Source: Mastigamoeba balamuthi
Lineage: Eukaryota; Evosea; Mastigamoebida; Mastigamoebidae
Assembly (NCBI GenBank): GCA_902651635.1
Contig: CACRSC010000033.1
Span: 62,001 to 126,000 of the forward strand
Direction of reading: 5' to 3'
DNA length: 64,000 nucleotides
Both the position numbers and the translations under genes were made by a program. Positions 10,495 to 21,943 of the stretch are shown here, in pieces. Position 1 is the stretch's first letter, and every line of letters starts with the position of its first letter. The notes under the pieces were generated by a model. That model made no database searches and was not told where the DNA came from. It worked only from the letters and a program-made list of their open reading frames with translations.

Positions 10495-13400
10495 TCAGAC
10501 GATGCTGGTGCGGATCTTCTGTGTGATCTTCTCGCCCAGCGAGAGCGCGATGCCCTGCGTCTTGCTCCTGATGCGCACGTAGCCCGCCACCTTGCCACCC
10601 TCGATCTCGAGGCTGATGTTGGCCAGCGCGTCCTCGCCAAACACCGAGCGCGCGTAGAGGTTGGCAGAGAGGAACCCGCAGTCGCCCTCGAGCGCGGGCT
10701 TGGGGGTCAGCACCGCCATGTTGGTCGAGTCGGCGATGAACTCGACGTACTGCACCGGCGTCTTGGTCGTCGTCGGGGCCAGCGCGATGCGGTTCTCCCA
10801 CTCGAACTCGGCCCACATCTGGCGGAAGCGCACGTCCTGGCACGTGGCCGGCGCGATGTAGTCCATGATATCGATGCGAATCTCGTTGAGCACGACGCAG
10901 TTGCGGTCGGGGGCGTTCTGCGTGACGCTGGCACCGCTGGGCTCGTAGGTCAGGTTGCCGAAGATGACGCCTGTCTCGGTCGATGAGACCTTGAGCGACG
11001 CCTTGAGCCTCGCGGTGGCCCCCGAGGCGATGGTGGTCGGCTGCGGGCGCTCGACGAGGCGCAGGTCGCCGAGCGTCGACAGCTCGAGCGTCACGTTCTG
11101 CAGCGTCGACGGCGCCTGGTTGACGACGACGACGTCGAGCACGACGTCGTACTGGTGCACGTACACAAACGCCTCGCAGTAGAGCGGGTCGCTGTACCCC
11201 GTCAGCTGCATCACGCGGCTCAGCCTCGACTCGGCGTTCTCCTCGTTGTCAGACCTGCTGAACGCCGAGAGGTCGTCGTCCTCGCCCGCGCCCGCGTCGG
11301 CCTTGAGCCCCGCGAGCAGGCGGATCTTGATGAGGTCGTCAGCCTGCACCTCGATCTCCTTGGGCTTGTTCTTGTCCGCGGCCTTGCGGGCGGCGATGTT
11401 CTCCGAGAGGATCGCGGCAAAGGCCTTGCGGCTCTCGCTCAGCAGCACCTTGCGCGCGGCGGCGGCGTTGCCGGCGATGGCGTTGATGCACAGCGCGAGA
11501 CGGTCGCGCGTGTCCGAGTCGATCAGGCGGGCCACGAGGCGCTTGGTCTGCCCGAAGCGGAGCAGCTGCGCCAGCAGCAGCAGCACCTCCGCGTTGAACC
11601 TGTTCTTGGCCTCGGCGGGCACCGCGTCCAGCGCCGACGCCTTGAGCGCCAGCTTCGTCAGCGTCACGCCGACGATGCCGCCCAGCAGGCAGTCCCCGTC
11701 GCTCAGGATCGCTGCGACGACAGATGATGAGCGGTGAGAACCTGAGAACCCGCCGGAAAGACGGCGGCAGAAGGGGAGGAGCGGCTCACAGCGGAGGCAG
11801 CTGCCGGGGGCGGGGGCGGCGCTGGCCGAGGCGGCGGTGTCGCTGGGGAGGGCGGCCTGGGTGGCGTAGGTGCCGTCCTTGAGGACCCTGACGGCCGACT
11901 GCTGCGCGGCGGGGGCGGGCGTCGGGGCAGCGGCCTCCTGCTCGGCCTTGATCTCCTCGGGGTCCTTCTGGGCGAGCAGCAGCGGTATGTCCTTGAGCAG
12001 GTCCTTGATCGCGTTGAACGCGTGCGTCAGCTCCTCGGGCTCGGACGCGTACTCGCCGATAATCCACAGCGCGGCCCTGTAGACCTTGGAGATGCGGATC
12101 GTCGGCAGCGCGTCGACCAGCTTCGTCAGGATCGTCCTGCGCAGCTCGGGCTGCGTCTCGGCCGCCTCGCGGACAAACGCGATGACGTCGGACGAGCCGG
12201 CGCTGGCGGCGTCGCCGAGGAAGTCCATGACGACGTCGACGACGGCGGCCGCGACGCCCGGGAAGCGCACGGCGCACTGGTGGATCGACTGCACGATGAC
12301 CTGGCGGTACTCTGCGGCCTCGGGCGAGCTGCCCGCGGCGACGAGCTCGTTCTTGAGGTGCGCGATGACCTCGCCGACGTTGCGCTGCGTCACGAGCTGC
12401 AGCGCAATCTCCAGCGCGCGGCGGCGGATGTCGACCGTCGGGCACGAGAGCGCGCGCAGCACGTCCATGACGAGCTCCTGCAGGACCTGCGCGCCGCCGG
12501 TGGTCTTGGAGTTGATGTCCGAGACGCGGTCGAGCGCCACGAGCTTGACGTTGTTGTCGCTCTCCGAGACGAGCAGGTCGATGTACGTCAGGGCCGCCTG
12601 GCGCACAGACGTCGGGGCCGTCGAGAGCGAGAGCAGCGTGCCCGCGGCCTCGAAGCGCACGGCCGGCGAGGACGAGCTCAGCAGCGAGACGACGCAGGGC
12701 AGGTAGCGGCCGCGGACGACGGGGTTGGCGCGGCAGACCTTGAGGACAATCTCGACGACGGCCAGCTGCAGGATCTCGCTCAGGTTGGGCACCTGGTCCA
12801 GCACGCTGTCCACGTACGCCATCGCCTTCTCCGGGTCGCAGTGGTACAGCATCAGCAGCGCGTTGCGCTTGCACGACGCGTCTCCCTCCTGTTGTTGGGT
12901 CCGTTTGGAGCAGTTTTTGGTACTGCACGATAGGGAAATCTGGGGAATCTGGGGAATCGGGATCAATCGATTCGTACGTTCTGGATGAAGTGGAAGACCA
13001 GGTCAGGCGCGTTGGGGATCAAGTTCGGGAAGCTCTTGTGGATGGCGAACAGCGACCACACGGCGTTGCGCCTGACGTAGGCGTGCCTGTGCTCGAGGTT
13101 CTTGCACACGCTGCCGACCAGGGGGTCCAGAATCTGGAGTGGGAGAAGATACGGGCAACGTCAGAAAAACAGGAAACAGGCGGGCAACGACAGGCCCCAC
13201 ACCCCCTCCCGACGCACCTCGGGCTCCTTGAGGCGGCACAGGAGGCGCAGAGTGCTGCCGCAGACGTACTCGGAGGGGTGGTTGAGGTCCCTCATCAGCG
13301 AGTTGCTGCGCCAACGTCCAGATAGAGCGTGAGAAGCGAACAAACGACAACGGACGACACGTGGGCGAGGGGGTCAACGCCAGCAGCCACCGCCTTTCAC

Positions 13401-13856
13401 GGGGCTCTCGCGCGGGCTCCGGAGGGTGGAGGAGGCGGAGAGAGCCGCGCACCAGGCAAGGATCATCTCGGGGCGGAGCTTGCCGGTGTTGGGGTCGGTC
13501 TTCTCGACGCTCTCGAAGTAGAGCAGGAGCAGCTTCTTGATCGTGTGGTTCGACTCGGGCATCGCGTACTGGATGATCGGCAGCAGCAGCGACGGCAGCT
13601 TCTCGCCGTTGACCGTGCACATCACGATCTGCGGGGGCGGCAGTGGGCGGGCATCACGGGGGAGGGGCAGGAAGGTGAGCGGAGGAGTTCTGGGTGCTTT
13701 TTAATTTCTAGATTGATTTCTAGATCGGACCTTCTTGAGCGCGGCGATCTTGGTGTCGGCGTCGCCCTTCTCGAGCATCTTGCGGAGCTCGTCGACCTTG
13801 ACCTCGACCTTGCTCGCATCGAACAGCAGCAGAGAGCACGGCCTCTCAACCGACAT
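10495..13856 (-). CDS. COPB1: Coatomer subunit beta (beta-COP)
   Basis: Predicted 953 aa, matching the human protein in length. Exons 13856-13731, 13628-13453, 13305-13218, 13133-12978, 12888-11790 and 11711-10495; all phases close. Conserved blocks are present in order: HTIKKLLLLYFES, DLNHPSEYVCGSTLRLLCRL, LEHRHAYVRRNAV, DASCKRNALLML, SSSPAVRFEAAGTLLSLS, ESDNNVKLVALDR, YRAALWIIGEY, LTGYSDPLYCEAFVYVHQYD, DRNCVVLNEIRIDIMDYI, FRQMWAEFEWEN and NLYARSVFGEDALANIS. The protein is the large adaptin-like subunit of the COPI coat, for Golgi-to-ER and intra-Golgi transport. An AAATATC lies 58 nt upstream of the start. The gene is divergent from the ankyrin gene across a 274-nt gap. Confidence 0.97.
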
Positions 13857-13913
13857 GGCGCCGGCTTGTTGGGGTGTTTGTTTTTGTTTTTAAAAACCCA
13901 ACACACGTGTTCG

Positions 13914-13920
13914 AAATATC
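13914..13920. promoter_or_regulatory. AAATATC motif upstream of beta-COP
   Basis: Starts 58 nt upstream of the beta-COP start codon, the same spacing as the copy upstream of the EDEM gene (24842-24848). Reads GATATTT on the transcribed strand. Confidence 0.45.
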
Positions 13921-14130
13921 TCGTTCGAGAATCTCATCCAAGGGCTTCTCGTTGTTGCCCTGCCCTCTCCGATCCCCATGTGTCTGGCCAGGGCACACCC
14001 CCCGATATGCTCGATCACGACTCAGACCTCCACCCCTCCCAGACCTTGGTACGGAGTATCGGGTATCCCAGAGATACAGAGATACGCTCCGTAGGGCGTC
14101 AGCATTCTTTGTGTAACCCGGTTGTGCTGG

Positions 14131-17100
14131 ATGAGCGCGTCGCAGTCCGCCGCGGACGCACAGCGCGCCAACCACCCCGCGCCCGCCACCCGCGCGACCC
14201 TCCCAGCGCACGCCACCCGCGCGCCCTCTGCCGCCACGTCCCCCGCGCCGCCGCCGCCTCCGCCGTCGTCGCGCCGTGCCGACCGCGACCGCAGCAAGTT
14301 CGCCGCCGCGCTGCGCAGCGCCGACGCGTGGCTCGTCGCCGAGGAGCTCTCGCGCTGCCGGCAGCTGGCCGCGGCGCCCGTCGCCCCGGGCGGCGCGCCG
14401 CCGATATGCGTGGCGGCGGCCGTCGACCGCGCGGCGGCGGCGAGCGTCGCCAAGTCGCTGCTGCGCTGCGGGGCGCGCGCCGACGCCGTCGACCCCGCGA
14501 CGGGGATGAGCGCGCTGCACATCGCCGCGTGCGCGGGGCACGCGTGCACGGTCGCCGCGCTGCTGGCGGCGGGGGCGGACCCCAACAGGGCCTCGCGGGC
14601 GCCGGAGGGCGTCTCCGGGGCCGAGTCGGCGCACGGCAGCACGGCGCTCGCCTGCGCGGCGCTCAGGTGCCGCAGCGACGTCGTCGAGGAGCTCGCGCGC
14701 GGCGGCGCCGACGTCTGCGCGCCCGCCGGCGCCAACGCGTGGCCGCCCATCGCCTGGTGTGTGTCGTCGCGCTACATCGCCGCCGTGACGTACGCCAGCG
14801 CGCGCTCACGCGCGCACGCCGCCTCCCGCCTCCTGACGTGGCGCCGCGGCAGAGGGGGTGAGGCCGCGCAATTTCGCATCTGCTGACGTGTCAGGGGGTT
14901 TGGGCGCGCGCCGCGCGCAGCGGGACGCAGATGGCGTCGCGCGAGGCCAAGCGCGCGACGATCGAGGCGCTGGTGCGCTGCGGCGTGGACCCCAACAAGC
15001 CCTGCACGGCCAGGGGCGACACGCCGCTGCTGATGGCCGCAGAGAACGCCGACGCCGACGCCGTCGAGACGCTGGTGTCGCTGGGCGCCGTCGCCGGCGC
15101 CACGCCGGGCCTCGTGCACGCGTGCATCTCGGGGTCGCACGAGATCGCCGCCGCGCTGTGCAGGGCCGGCGCGGACGCCCGGTCGCCGATGGGCGCCAAC
15201 GCGCTGCTGTGCTCGTGCACGCGCGTGGACGTCAGGACCATGCGCGAGCTGCTGGGCCACGGGGCGGACCCCAACGCCGCCATGGCCTCTGACGAGCTGC
15301 GGTTGACGCCGCTGCACATGGTCGTCAAGAACGCGGGCGCTGCGGCGGAGCACGCGGTGGCGTCGGCCATTGCGGAGCTCATCAAGGCGGGTGCGGACCC
15401 CTGCGCGGAGGACGCGCGCGGCCTGACAGCCCTCGACCTCGCGATCACGCTGGGCAGAGACACCGCAGCGGACGCCATCCGGCGGGAGGCAGGCGACAGG
15501 ATACTCAAGCGCCCTGCCAAGGCGCCTGCGCCACAGCCCGCGCCTGAGCAGCCTCCGTCGCAACAGCAGCGAGAGCAGCAGCAGCAGACGGCGGGGGACG
15601 CCGCCTCGCAGGCGCCGGCGTTGCCAGAGAAGAGCCAGGAGAACATGGATAAGCGCAAAAACACCTCCGAGACGCAAGCCAACAAGGGGAAGCCAAACGC
15701 AGAGTACGCGGCGAGGCTCAAAGCCCTGCTCGAAGCTGTCAGCAAGGGCGATGCCGCGCGCGTAGACAGAGAGCTGTCCGCGTGCCCCGAGCTCGCGCGC
15801 CTGAGCTGCGAGTCCGGCGCCGACTCCCCGCTCGTCGCCGCCGCACGCGCGCAGACGCCGGCGTCGCCGTCGATCGCCCGCGCAATAGTCAAGGCCGGCG
15901 CGAGCGTCGACTGCGAGCGGGGTCTGAGCGCGCTGCACGTCGCGGCGTGCGGCGGGAACGCGCCGGTCGTAGCGGAGCTGCTGACGCTCGGCGCGGACCC
16001 CAACCGCGTGGCGCCCGAGCACGAGGACGGCGACACAGAGTGCAGCTCGCATGGCGAGACGCCGCTGAGCTGCGCGGCGTCGGCGGGCAACGTGGCCGTC
16101 ATCCGCCTGCTGCTCGACGCGGGAGCGGACCCCAACTGGCTCGACAACAGCGACTACACTCCGCTGCAGCGCGCGGCGCGGCACGGGCACGCCGAGGCCG
16201 TGCGGGTGCTGATATCGGGCGGCGCGCTGCCGGACCTGCCCTCTGGCGACGGCGAGACCGCGCTCGTGCTCGCCGCGATACACGGGCACGAGGCCGCGTT
16301 TGACGCGCTAGTGCAGGGCGGCGCCAACGTGAACTCGCCGGCGAGCTACAGCGAGGACCCCGACGACGTGTTCGTACCCATCGTCTGCGCCGCCGAATTC
16401 GGCAAGGTGAGAGCCCGCTCGCACGGCGCACGGCGCACGCGCACGCGCACACGCACACGCAGGGCTCACCAGCGGGCGCGGGAGCGCAGACGAAGATAGT
16501 GGAGGCGTGCATCAAGGCGGGAGCGGACCTGAACGCGGGGTCGGGGCAGCACACGGCGCTGACGGCGGCGCTGCTGCTCGGCGAGAGCTCGTCGATCGCG
16601 GAGCGCCTGCTGCGCGCGGGGGCCGACGCTAACGCGACGCACCTGTTGACTGAGTGGACGCCGCTACACATCGCGGCGGACCGCGGCAGCGTGGCGCTCG
16701 TCGAGCTGCTGCTGCGTCACGGCGCCGACCCTCTGCGCAAGGACGCGGCCGGCAAGACCCCCATCGACGTCGCTGCGGCTAACGGCTACCGCGAGCTCAC
16801 AGAGCTGCTGCGCAGGGCCACCGCCGGCGAGAGGAAACCCGACAGCCCGCACTCTGCGCAGCAGGGGCAGCAGCAGCAGTCGCAGCAGCCCGCGAGGGCT
16901 CTGAGCAAGCGCGAGCGCGCGAGGATGGAGAAGTTCTTCGACACTGTGATCAAGGGCGACCTGTGGCTCGTTCAGGAGGAGCTCTCTAAGTGCCGCTCGC
17001 TGGCGACGACGGTGGTCGAGAAGCCCGGGTCCGGGCCGCTGAGCGCGCTGTACCTCGCGGCCCTGAGCGCCGGGCGGAACCGCGTGGCGATCGTCACGCT

Positions 17101-19573
17101 GCTGCTCAAGTCCGGCGCGGACCCCAACGTGCGCGACGAGGGCGACGGGCTCACGGCGCTGCACGCGGTCGCGTGCGCGGCGGCGGACGACACGGACCGC
17201 GAGGTTGTCGAGGCGCTGCTCGCCGGCGGCGCGGACCCCAACGCCGCGTGCATCTCGCACAGCGACGAGTCGTGGGGCGGCGGCGTCGGGCGGCACGGCG
17301 ACACGCCGCTCTCGTGCGCGGCGTCCAAGGGGCACAGCGGCATCGTCGAGGCGCTCGTGCGCGGAGGCGCGGACCCCAACAGGCGCGACGCCTCTGGGCA
17401 GACGCCGCTCTCGCGCGCCGCGCAGGGCGGGAAGCTCGACGCCGTCGCCGCGCTGCTGCGCACGGGCGCCGACGCCGACGAGTGCGACGGCAACGGCAAC
17501 ACTGCGCTCTGGCAGGCGGCGACCAACATGCACGCCAGCGTCGTCGACGCGCTGCTGCGCGCGGGCGCGGACCCCAACCGGGGCGCCGACACCCCTCTGC
17601 ACGCCGCGGCGCGCAACGGGAGCACCGCGGTCGCGCGGCTGCTGCTGGACGCGTGGGCCGACGTGGACGCGCAGGAGCACCTGTTCGGGTACACGCCGCT
17701 GCACTGCGCGATCGTGCACAACAGCAAGGGCGTCGTGGGGATGCTGCTGCAGGCGGGGTCGAACCTGGGGATCGCGGCCAAGGACAAGCGCACGGCGATG
17801 CACGTGGCCGTCGACCGCGGCGACAAGGAGGTCATACAGATGATGAGCACGTACCTCGCGCAGCTCACGGGCGCGCTGTTCTTCACGGCCGTGATGGACG
17901 GCAACCTCGAGAGCGTGCGCATGTACCTCGAGCGCGACCCCGCCATCGTCGAGTGCACGTACCGTCGCAGCGAGCCCATCGAGCGCATCGTCGCCTACAG
18001 CGCGCACAGGTCGTCGTCGTCGTCGTCGTCTTCTCCGCACAGCAGCAAATCCAAGAAAGGATCCCAGGGCGGCGTCGGCAGCAACGCGCCGTCGGACGCG
18101 GAGGGCGACACGCCGCTGCTGTGCGCTATCACGGCGGGGCAGCAGAGCATCGTCGAGGCGCTGCTGGCCGCGGGCGCGAGCGCCAACGCGCACAACGCCA
18201 AGACAGGCGACACGCCGCTGCACAGGGCGGCGCTGCTGGGCAGCCAGGCGATCGTCGAGGCGCTGCTGCGACACGGCGCCGACGCCAACGTGTTCTTCAA
18301 GGACGTCACGCCGCTGATCCGCGCCGCGCTGATGGGCTACGACGGCATCGTGGCCGCGCTGCTCAAGGGCGGCGCCGAGATCGACCTCGCGATGAGCAAC
18401 GGCTGCACAGCGCTCCACGTGGCCGCGGGCGACGGCAACATCGTCGTCGTCGAGCGCCTGCTGCTCGCCGGCGCCGACCCCTCGCGCAAGGACAACTCGG
18501 GCCAGACGCCCGTCGACCACGCGCGCAGCCACGGCCACGCGCGCATCGTCGACCTCTTCGCCCCCGACAGCGCCGACGGGCCCGACACCGCGCGTTCCGG
18601 GGGCTGCGCCGGCGGCAACGAGCGCGCGCAGGGCGGGGCGCGGGGCCCGTACCGCTGCACGGGCACCGGCCACGCGTGCGCCAACGCCGCGGAGCTCAAG
18701 TGCGACAAGTGCGCGGGGCTCTTCGGGTGGCGAGTTCTCTACTGCCCGTCGTGCTGGGAGGCAGCGCACGCGGGAGCGTGGGCGTCGGCGCACGAGCGGG
18801 TACGCATCGGGGCCGACGAGCACATCGATGTGGACCGGCCCGCGGGCGGCGCGTCGTCGGGGACTTCGTCGCTGGGGCCCTCTGCGCTCACGGGGCCCGA
18901 GATGCCCGAGATCTCCACGCAGCTGTCGCTGGTCGAGCACGCGTCGCAGGAGCTCGACGCGCTCGAGGCCCGCGTGCTGGCGAGGGTCGCCGAGGCCCGC
19001 AGGGCGCTGGCCGCGCGCAGGGGCTCGCTGCTGGCGATGGCGCGGGCGCAGCGGACGCTGACCGACGCCGCCGTGGCCGACGCGCGGCTGTCGATGTCGC
19101 TGGCGCGCATGAACCTCGAGAACAGCGTCGCGTGGGGGCTGGCCAGGAAGGCGGACGCCCTGCGGGCCTCGCTCGAGGCGCTGGCGCGCGGCACGACGCA
19201 GTCGGAGCTCGAGCGCGTGCAGGACGTGGCGTTCGCGGGCGTCGAGGCGTCGGACTCGATCGAGCTCGACGTCTACGTGCCGCTGGCGCTGTACTACATC
19301 GACACGATGGCCGAGATCGAGCAGATCCACCCGCGGCTCATCCCATTCGAGCAGTTCTCCGTGGCCGAGGACCGGTGGAAGAGGCTCTCCGAGGACCAGA
19401 GAAAGGTCAGTTCCGTCCTCTCCCGCACGCATCTTTCGCCGCTTCTCTCGGGCTTCGGACTTTCCCACGGGGGCAGCACTGACAGAAAAGGGGGCTACTT
19501 GCAGCCGTACGTGACGAGGGCGATGGAGATTCTGAGAAGCACCAAAGAAAAAAGCGGGAATGCGGTTACTTGA
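14131..19573 (+). CDS. Giant ankyrin-repeat protein with zinc-binding and coiled-coil C terminus
   Basis: Predicted 1,698 aa. Exons 14131-14756, 14921-16406, 16490-19405 and about 19505-19573. I count roughly 30 ankyrin repeats (TPLHxAA..G....V..LL..GADPN). They fall in blocks opened by a non-ankyrin capping segment: ADAWLVAEELSRCRQLA, GDAARVDRELSACPELARLS, GDLWLVQEELSKCRSLA and DGNLESVRMYLERDPAIVE. Gln/Pro/Ser/Lys-rich linkers separate most blocks. Around residues 1424-1475 a Cys/His segment (CTGTGHACAN, CDKCAGLFGW, YCPSCWEAAH) looks zinc-binding and resembles a B-box. A coiled coil follows to about residue 1620. A scaffold role is inferred. The last intron is in frame, so its exact ends are uncertain. 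Confidence 0.85.
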
Positions 19574-19956
19574 TATGTAATCCTACTTAGTTAATAGAGG
19601 TGAGTAGTTCAGTTATTCCTGCCCACACAGAAAGACGGAGGCTCCGGGGCCACCCGCGGCCAGTGCGAGCCGCTCTGCGGGCACTTTGCGAGGGGCAGGC
19701 GCTCGCTGCCCGGAAGCCGCGGGCCTGCGAGCCACGATTGTGCAGCCGAGTCCCCACGCCTGGTTTTCCTTCCCCTGTGCACGAAAAGGTGCAAAATATC
19801 GCATGGGATTGTGGGTGCGCTCTGAAAAACAAAAACTGCTGCTGAGGTGTCTGCGCACCGCAGGTGGGCTCTGCCCGAACTTCACCACTTTTTATCTTTT
19901 TTTTAATTATTATTCTCTGTCGTAGTCGAAGCCACCACGCACACAGGACCCCTGCC
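19574..19956. other. Intergenic, upstream of transporter
   Basis: No gene. AAATATC at 19794-19800. A T-rich run near 19890-19915 precedes the transporter start. Confidence 0.5.
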
Positions 19957-21436
19957 ATGGGCCTTCACGAGAGCTTCGGCGTGTGCGCCGTCGTGGTGGT
20001 GATCGGCCACGCGGTGCGGCGCATCTTCCTGACGCCCGACACTGCGAACCAGCAGATCTCCCTCGTCTCCAAGATCCTGCTCAACGTCACGCTGCCGGCG
20101 GTGCTGCTGCGTGCCTTCATGCACTGCAGGACCATCCGGCCAGAGGCCCTCGCGCTGAGCTGCTACGGCATCGTCATCAACGCGCTGCTGATGGCCTCGG
20201 CCTGTGCGCTGTTCCTCTACTGCAGGGCTGTCCTCGTGCCCCCGGGGCCCGAGCACGACCCGCGCGAGTTCCGCTCGTCGGCCATCGCCTCCACGTTCGG
20301 CCTCAACATCGGCCTCTTCTTCTACCCCATCATGGAGGTGCGCTCAGGGGCGGGGACCAGTTCACTTGTCCTTTTCTGCTTCTGCGCATTTTCCCCAACT
20401 TGCCTGTACCTCGCACCTCACTGAGCTTGCGGGGTCCAGTCACCACTGCATCTCTCAATCTGTTAGATCTAATTTGCCGCCTTTGGGGGCTCCCCTCCCC
20501 CATGTCATTGCGGGCATCCGCGCTCACACGCTCGGCCCACAGTCCATCGCCGGTGACTCGGGCGTGGAACTGATCGCCTGGGTGGACCTGATGAACGGCA
20601 TCTTCATCTTTGTGTTCATCCCGATGCTGTTCGCGCTCTCTAGCAGGCCGCCTGTCAAGCGCGCCGTCGACGACGCCAAGACGCGCGAGACCGACAGCGC
20701 CGAGCACGTCGAGCTCTCCGAGATCGAGGCGCACGCCGACCCCGAGTGCCCACCTGCCCACGACAAGAAGGCCGAGGTGAGTTCCCTCTCCAAAATTGCC
20801 CGCTATGTCGTATGCCCAACTCAATTGACCGCCAACGCGCACCAGAAAACGTCACTGGTCGTCAGCAGCGTGGAGAAGGCACCGTCCGTGGACCGGAAGG
20901 TCATCATGAAGAAGATGGGCGTCAAGTTCATGGCCAACATGCCGCTGTGGTCGATGTTCTTGGGGCTCGTGCTGGGCCTCACGGGCGCGGGGCCCAAGCT
21001 GCCCTCGTTCATCGTGGCCATCCTCAACGTCCTCTCCAAGGTCAACAGCGGCATGTCGTACCTCCTCGTGGGCCTCATCCTCGACCTCCGCGTCTCGGTC
21101 CTGCGCAGCATGTGGCGCCCCGTCCTCGCGTCGATGGCCGTCCGATACGCGATTGGCGTCGGCATCGGAGTGCTCCTGTACTTCACGCTGGGCTCGCTCT
21201 CGCTGTTCTCGCACCTGGGCAGACTGGTGCTGCTGATCGCCGGTGTCATGCCCACGACGGTTGTCACAGGCGTGTATGCGTCCGAGTGGGGGTGGGACCC
21301 CACTCTGGCCGGCATTCTCATCAACACGACGATCGTCGTCAGCTTCGTGCTGCTCTGGGGGATGATCTCCCTGGCAGGGCTCACGGAGGCGTCCGAGGCC
21401 AGCTTCCTCTCCGAGTCGTCGCTGCTGAATTTTTAA
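19957..21436 (+). CDS. Auxin efflux carrier (AEC/PIN-like) family transporter
   Basis: Predicted 401 aa from exons 19957-20337, 20543-20776 and 20846-21436. It is a polytopic membrane protein: hydrophobic helices at the N terminus (residues about 5-110), a hydrophilic central loop (about 150-215, with HVELSEIEAHADPEC) and a second helical bundle to the C terminus. The split 5+5-helix layout, the early SKILLNVTLPAVLL and the late MPTTVVTGVYASEW match membrane transport protein family PF03547, which includes plant PINs, yeast relatives and bacterial malate permeases. Substrate is unknown. The central loop carries the only two introns. Confidence 0.8.
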
Positions 21437-21943
21437 GTCACCGTACACTTAAAGAGCATACTTTTTGCGGTTTCGCCTCATTTCAAGTCTTGTGTTTGTA
21501 TGGGATTGACTCATTTTGTACTTAGACTAATTTCTGTTATGCTTCATAAATCTTCGGAACTGTCCCACCTTCTGTCAGAATGTCACCTACACACTATTGT
21601 GGTGTCTGATTCACTCTGAATAGAGCAAAACAAGCCCAAGTTCATCACAACAAGCGCTCCGATGCTCTAATCACCAGGCCTGGCCAGGTTCATGTAAATC
21701 GCACTGGGCTAGAAGTAAAGGAAACAGAAAAATGACTGTTGTTATCTTGCCCAATCGAGCTGGTAGACATTTTGAAAAGTGTTTATATTGTCCTACCTTA
21801 TTTGGCGACAGAGGTCCCGCGTTCCGTGCCTTGAGCCATTCACCTGCGGTTCTCCGAGGGTTTGCAAGTGGCGCAGTCAAAGTGAACTGGTGTTTCATTG
21901 AATGTCCTCGGTGGGAAGTAGTGCAGCTCGAAGAGAGTTGTTC
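21437..21943. other. Convergent 3' flank
   Basis: An AT-richer stretch between the converging transporter and EDEM genes. No open frame or RNA gene recognised; most likely 3' UTRs. Confidence 0.5.

Noticed and set aside
16664-19468. 934-aa open frame on the minus strand
   Set aside because: Antisense of the ankyrin repeats; its apparent periodicity simply mirrors them.
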